Source: Xenorhabdus mauleonii
GTDB taxonomy: Bacteria > Pseudomonadota > Gammaproteobacteria > Enterobacterales > Enterobacteriaceae
NCBI RefSeq assembly: GCF_900113945.1
Contig: NZ_FORG01000030.1
Span: forward strand, 1-37,697
Direction of reading: 5' to 3'
DNA length: 37,697 bases
Below, piece after piece: positions 34,008 through 37,697 of the stretch (position 1 is its first letter; every line of letters starts with the position of its first letter). The position numbers and the translations under genes were made by a program. Under the pieces are notes generated by a model. It saw only the letters and a program-made list of their open reading frames with translations. It searched no databases and was not told where the DNA came from.

Positions 34008-35141
34008 TTAATTAATCTCGGCCACGTTAACCCAACGTTTTTCCTGATGAGAACGAGCGATAGCATCCAAAATGCGCGAGACTTTCCAACCTTCAGTAAA
34101 ATCAGGCCACATGTCTTGATTCAGGGCGATACCATCAATCAGGTCTCTGACTTCCACTGTTTTTTGATCATTGAAACCAATGCCATGCCCTGCACCATTA
34201 CAAAACGGTGCATAATCGGGATGCTCAGGCCCCACTAAAATTGTTTTGAATCCTTGACGGTTTGCAGGATCATCGTGGCGGTAAAGTTGTAATTCAGCCA
34301 TGCGCTCTTGTGAAAAACTCAAGGTGCCCTTTGTACCCGTCACAACATAACTCAGCCCCATTTTCCGGCCGCAGGCGATGCGTGAAGTTTCAATGACCCC
34401 CATCGCCCCGGTATTAAAACGCACCATTGCATGAGCCTGATCTTCATTTTCTACCGGCACCAATGTTGAAGAACCCGCCTGTTCAGGGCGCATTTTCACC
34501 ACCGTTTCCATATCACCGCATACAGTCATGATGTCGCCCACCAGATACTGCGCCATATTGATGATATGGGCAGCCAGATCGCCCAATGCCCCTAGCCCTG
34601 CCTGCTCTTTGAAGCAATGCCAGTGAATTGGGCTGAGAGGATCGGCCATGTAATCTTCGTTGTGGGTGCCGTAAAAGTGCACAACATCTCCAATCTCACC
34701 GTTGGCAATAATCTCTTTCGCCAATTGGGCCGTTGGATTTTTCATGTAGTTAAAGCCAACCAATGTCTTAACGCCTGCGCGCGTGGCGGCTTCTACCATT
34801 TGTTTTGCATCAAGTGAGTTCAGTGCCAAAGGTTTTTCGCAATAGATGTGTTTCCCATGCTTAATGGCTTCCAACACCATCTCTTTATGCAGGTAATTAG
34901 GTGTACAGATATCAACAACATCAATATTCGGATCCGCAACCAATTCCCGCCAGTTGCCAGATGAGCGCCTGAAACCAAGTAATTTTGCCTGCTCGCAGGC
35001 CCGTTCTGCGGTTACGTCAGCCACCATTTCACGTATTAATTGGCCTTTTAACGGAAACACAGTAGGAGCCTGTGCGTAAGCAATGGCATGGGCCCGACCA
35101 ATATAACCAGTACCAATCAACCCGATGCGAATTTCTTTCAT
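34008..35141 (-). CDS. Gfo/Idh/MocA-family dehydrogenase, inositol-type
   Basis: 377 residues from the ATG at 35141 (MKEIRIGLIGTGYIGRAHA). The earlier in-frame start at 35264 is unlike the family. The Rossmann loop is GTGYIG, the EKP catalytic-site motif is CEKPLALN, and the GDLAAHIINMAQYLVGDI segment carries the Asp-His pair. It is NAD(P)-dependent. First gene of the leftward iol cluster, so myo- or scyllo-inositol/inosose oxidoreduction is the natural guess (IolG/IolW type), but the sequence resembles a subgroup whose substrates vary. It is followed by 344 bases and iolC. Confidence 0.85.
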   Translation of the reverse strand: MKEIRIGLIGTGYIGRAHAIAYAQAPTVFPLKGQLIREMVADVTAERACEQAKLLGFRRSSGNWRELVADPNIDVVDICTPNYLHKEMVLEAIKHGKHIYCEKPLALNSLDAKQMVEAATRAGVKTLVGFNYMKNPTAQLAKEIIANGEIGDVVHFYGTHNEDYMADPLSPIHWHCFKEQAGLGALGDLAAHIINMAQYLVGDIMTVCGDMETVVKMRPEQAGSSTLVPVENEDQAHAMVRFNTGAMGVIETSRIACGRKMGLSYVVTGTKGTLSFSQERMAELQLYRHDDPANRQGFKTILVGPEHPDYAPFCNGAGHGIGFNDQKTVEVRDLIDGIALNQDMWPDFTEGWKVSRILDAIARSHQEKRWVNVAEIN

Positions 35142-35305
35142 ACTATTAATTGTCCATCCCCAATCACTTTCATTCTTTATACGAAACATTTGTTTCATTT
35201 TCAATTTAAAAAGAAATGTAAATTTCAATTCGTGATCCGGCAGGAATTTTTGCATTAACGGCATGAAAACAATTGCATTCCTTCAGGCTCAAATTCTCTT
35301 GCCAT

Positions 35306-36022
35306 CTATGCCATTGCCTTTACTGAACGGCGGTAAACTGGCGCTAGCACAGGGGGAGTATCAGGAAAAATGAGTTTTACTTGGGCGAGAAATAATTCGG
35401 CAGTAGCAATCGCATCACTCAGCGCATTATGGGCTGTATACGAAGGTAACCCATAATGCTCACGTACATGGCTGAGGGTGTAATTTCCTATAATATTTCC
35501 CCGATTATGCGATAGCGATTTTTCGATCATCATCGTATCCAGCCAAACCAGTGGCAATGATTTAACCCCGAATGCTTGGGCAAGAAAGGTATTTTCAATG
35601 GCAGCCCCATGTGCAAGCAAAAGCTTGCCCCGTGCCTGCTCTACAAATTGTTCCAGCGCCTGTGTCAAAGGCAGGCCAGTATCGAGTTGTTCAGGGGTAA
35701 TGTGATTAATGACTGCCGTTTCTGCCCGAACGGATGAGGAATTAAGCAAAAAGCGATGTATTGCACTACTGAGCGGAATTCTTAGCTGGCGGATAGTAAC
35801 CATGCCAATACTTAAGATCTGATCTCGCTCCGGATCTAATCCCGATGTTTCAAGATCCACCACCAAAATATCAAGATCTTGCAATTCACTGCTTCCTTTG
35901 GCCAATGGTGACGCCAACAAGGTTTTCAAAGCCGGCATGATTCCTTCCGCCTGACACATTTTCCGATGTCTTTTATGCAGTGTATTCAATGGATCACTCA
36001 GGGATATTAAGCGACCAATCAT
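35306..36022 (-). CDS. DEDD-type 3'-5' exonuclease, DnaQ-like
   Basis: 238 residues. The exonuclease motifs are ILVVDLETSGLDPERDQILS (motif I, DLET), LLAHGAAIENTFL (motif II) and TAHNALSDAIATAELFL (motif III, with the H and D). This is the DNA polymerase III epsilon-like family that acts on DNA or RNA. Its ATG overlaps the stop of the upstream CBS/DUF294 gene by 4 bases (ATGA), with GGGAG 7 bases before. In other gammaproteobacteria this pair commonly sits beside acetate genes (actP/acs); the window ends before that can be seen. Confidence 0.87.
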   Translation of the reverse strand: MIGRLISLSDPLNTLHKRHRKMCQAEGIMPALKTLLASPLAKGSSELQDLDILVVDLETSGLDPERDQILSIGMVTIRQLRIPLSSAIHRFLLNSSSVRAETAVINHITPEQLDTGLPLTQALEQFVEQARGKLLLAHGAAIENTFLAQAFGVKSLPLVWLDTMMIEKSLSHNRGNIIGNYTLSHVREHYGLPSYTAHNALSDAIATAELFLAQVKLIFPDTPPVLAPVYRRSVKAMA

Positions 36023-37697
36023 TGCAAGACTCCCTTGGCATGAAAACGCTGTAAGGCTGCTTCTTGAGTACGGGAAATGATGCGAAACGCATCTTTCAAG
36101 TGATTGCGTTCAAATTGAGTCAGTAATTCTGGCTCTATCTGGTTACTGAAAACCTGCCCATGATTGAGGGATTGGCGCTGGTAGTTGAAGCGCACTTGGT
36201 TGATAAATGTATAAGCTTCCAACAGTTCTTTATGGCTGGCAGAGCTAATGATCCCCGCATTTTCTGCAACTTTCAGCCGCTCGGCAGTAGATGAAAGTAG
36301 TTCTCCCGCATCCAGCGCATAAACACGCGCCAATTCAATCAATAAATTAATCGCTTGTTTTTTAATGTTGAATACACTGTGGTTTTCACCATTTTTAACC
36401 AGTACGAATTGGCGGAATATGCCAAGTGGCGGGCTAACACGTAATGAATTCGCGACCAAAATGGATAACAAACGACGACGCTCCTGTAAATTCTGTTTCA
36501 CCTCAGAGACAAGTGATTCAAACAGGCTGGCTTGACCATAAAGAAAGCGAATATCCAGAAAAACAGAGAAATGGAGCAAAGACTCGCTTTCTGGATGCCG
36601 CAGCCATTGCCGATAGTTTTCCTTCCAGCGAGCAAGCGGCTGGCACCATTTAGGATTAGTCGGCATCATGTGCCCTGGGCAGAGCGCGTAGCCGCAGTCC
36701 TCCAAGCCATAGCAAACAAAATCACTGAGCTGGCGAAACCAATTGATTTCCTGCTCGTTGACATCACGCTCCAAGATCACGCCACTGTCCTGGTCTGATA
36801 GATAGTGCATTTCCTGCCGGGCCTGTGAACCTGCGACAAACCAACAATACCCACAAGGGGGAGCCCCAAGTTGCTTCTCTGCCAATTGCAGCAGTCGCTT
36901 GGTAAAGGCATCTGCAATCATCGACATCATCAACTGAATAGTCAGGGCAGGCACGTTGGCATCCACCAATGATTCAAAAACAGTTTGCCGTTGAAATACC
37001 AATGCCTTCAATTCCGATACGCTCTCCTGCCGGTAAATCCGGCTAATGAGGTAAACCGCCTGAATACTGTTTTTCTGTACCAGACTTGTTGCGGTCAGTA
37101 CGCCGGTGACCCGCTGATTTTCCATGACAGGCAAACTACGGATGTTGTGCTGCATCATCAGTTCAATCGCGCTGATAATCGGTTCATTGGCTGATACCGT
37201 AACCGGGTTTTTGGTCATGACCAAAGAGATGGGGTTTTGTATATCAACGCCTTGTGCAACAACCCGCTTGGTTAAATCTCTGTCCGTTACAATACCGAGC
37301 AATTTTCCCTGTGACATAACCAGTGCAGATGAACGATGCTGCGTCACCATTTTCTCAGCGACTGACCGAATAGATGCATCCGGCGTAACAACAACCATGA
37401 CCGTATTTTGAATGGTGGAAATCGGTTTTAAATACAGTACGTTATTGGCAGAAAGGGCGTTGTCCTGATACCGGAATGCCAGACGTTCTCCTTCTTCACA
37501 GGCAAAATGATGGCGTACAGCCTCATTTTCTGTCATCGCCTGTTTTAACGTTGCACGGGGAATGCAATACAGCAATGTATTTTCTATCGCTGTTACATAA
37601 TAAACCTGAGCTCGGGATAAGCAGAATAAAAAAAGAAAGGAACTAAAAGCGGGTTCGGTGATCAGATCTTTTGACCAAAAAAGAAACTTTTCACTGG
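36019..37697 (-). CDS. CBS-domain/DUF294 nucleotidyltransferase-like protein, 5' end outside the window
   Basis: The frame is open from the stop at 36019 to the right edge with no stop codon. The visible part shows the C-terminus of a cyclic-nucleotide-binding-like domain (VYYVTAIENTLLYCIPRATL), two CBS repeats (VMVVVTPDASIRSVAEKMV, GKLLGIVTDRDLTKRV and NPVTVSANEPIISAIELMM, SLPVMENQRVTGVLTATSL), then DUF294 (WFVAGSQARQEMHYLSDQDS, the GS...D.D nucleotidyltransferase signature) and DUF294_C. Family proteins are about 620 residues with an N-terminal cNMP domain. A TTG at 37575 is only an internal codon. Function is regulatory or signalling; unknown in detail. Translation is coupled to the exonuclease that follows. 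Confidence 0.85.
   Translation of the reverse strand, partial: SEKFLFWSKDLITEPAFSSFLFLFCLSRAQVYYVTAIENTLLYCIPRATLKQAMTENEAVRHHFACEEGERLAFRYQDNALSANNVLYLKPISTIQNTVMVVVTPDASIRSVAEKMVTQHRSSALVMSQGKLLGIVTDRDLTKRVVAQGVDIQNPISLVMTKNPVTVSANEPIISAIELMMQHNIRSLPVMENQRVTGVLTATSLVQKNSIQAVYLISRIYRQESVSELKALVFQRQTVFESLVDANVPALTIQLMMSMIADAFTKRLLQLAEKQLGAPPCGYCWFVAGSQARQEMHYLSDQDSGVILERDVNEQEINWFRQLSDFVCYGLEDCGYALCPGHMMPTNPKWCQPLARWKENYRQWLRHPESESLLHFSVFLDIRFLYGQASLFESLVSEVKQNLQERRRLLSILVANSLRVSPPLGIFRQFVLVKNGENHSVFNIKKQAINLLIELARVYALDAGELLSSTAERLKVAENAGIISSASHKELLEAYTFINQVRFNYQRQSLNHGQVFSNQIEPELLTQFERNHLKDAFRIISRTQEAALQRFHAKGVLQ

Noticed and set aside
1..37697. CRISPR arrays, rRNA or tRNA genes
   Set aside because: No regularly spaced repeats, tRNA-like cloverleaf sequences or rRNA stretches were recognised by eye.

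Overview
The window looks like the chromosome of an AT-rich gammaproteobacterium of the order Enterobacterales. Xenorhabdus or Photorhabdus is the best guess. The QueF, YegD and RbtD proteins read as enterobacterial, a LuxR-type regulator with an N-terminal PAS-like domain of the kind abundant in those two genera is present, and intergenic DNA is AT-rich with a 96-bp dispersed repeat. The genus is inferred from remembered family features, not from a search.

Layout. 1-92 is the 5' end of a type VI secretion baseplate gene (tssF). 393-1466 holds two unrecognised small genes. 1646-2471 is a gene graveyard: the tail of an IS3-type transposase abuts a truncated short-chain dehydrogenase, behind which lies the C-terminal remnant of an aldo/keto reductase. 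2472-3345 is gene-poor. 3346-5682 is a compact operon: XRE regulator, VUT/YhhQ-type transporter with an extra N-terminal domain, and QueF (preQ0 reductase), closed by a strong terminator. 5794-13987 is a mixed accessory stretch: a DUF1963-like protein, a divergent flavin oxidoreductase/TetR pair with a clear operator, two MFS exporters, a methyltransferase, an ASCH-domain protein, and an ECF41-type sigma factor divergent from a small monooxygenase. 14402-17953 is a ribitol catabolic operon (kinase, rbtD) with a divergent LacI regulator. 18324-22752 has a BenE-type transporter, a GNAT acetyltransferase, a MocR regulator coupled to an alpha/beta hydrolase, and a possible small membrane protein. 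22906-26293 has a thioredoxin, the Hsp70-like yegD and an AraC/GyrI-like regulator. 26294-27198 is non-coding. 27199-28654 is a second XRE + VUT module on the other strand, without QueF. 29066-29761 is the PAS-LuxR regulator. 29895-35141 is part of a myo-inositol pathway (iolB, iolE, a fused iolC and a Gfo/Idh/MocA dehydrogenase). 35306 to the right edge is a coupled exonuclease/CBS-DUF294 pair, the latter cut by the window end.

Most notable is the paired XRE-VUT module. In the left copy it is joined to queF, so import of the deazapurine preQ0 and its reduction to preQ1 appear to sit under a dedicated XRE regulator with a probable S24-like sensor domain. The right copy keeps the regulator and the transporter with the same unusual N-terminal extension but no enzyme, suggesting a mobile or duplicated regulator-transporter unit that may handle a related substrate.

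The two sugar-alcohol regions look incomplete here. The ribitol operon has enzymes and regulator but no adjacent transporter. The inositol cluster lacks IolD, IolA, a transporter and IolR, so these must be elsewhere if the pathways work. No rRNA, tRNA or CRISPR array was seen.
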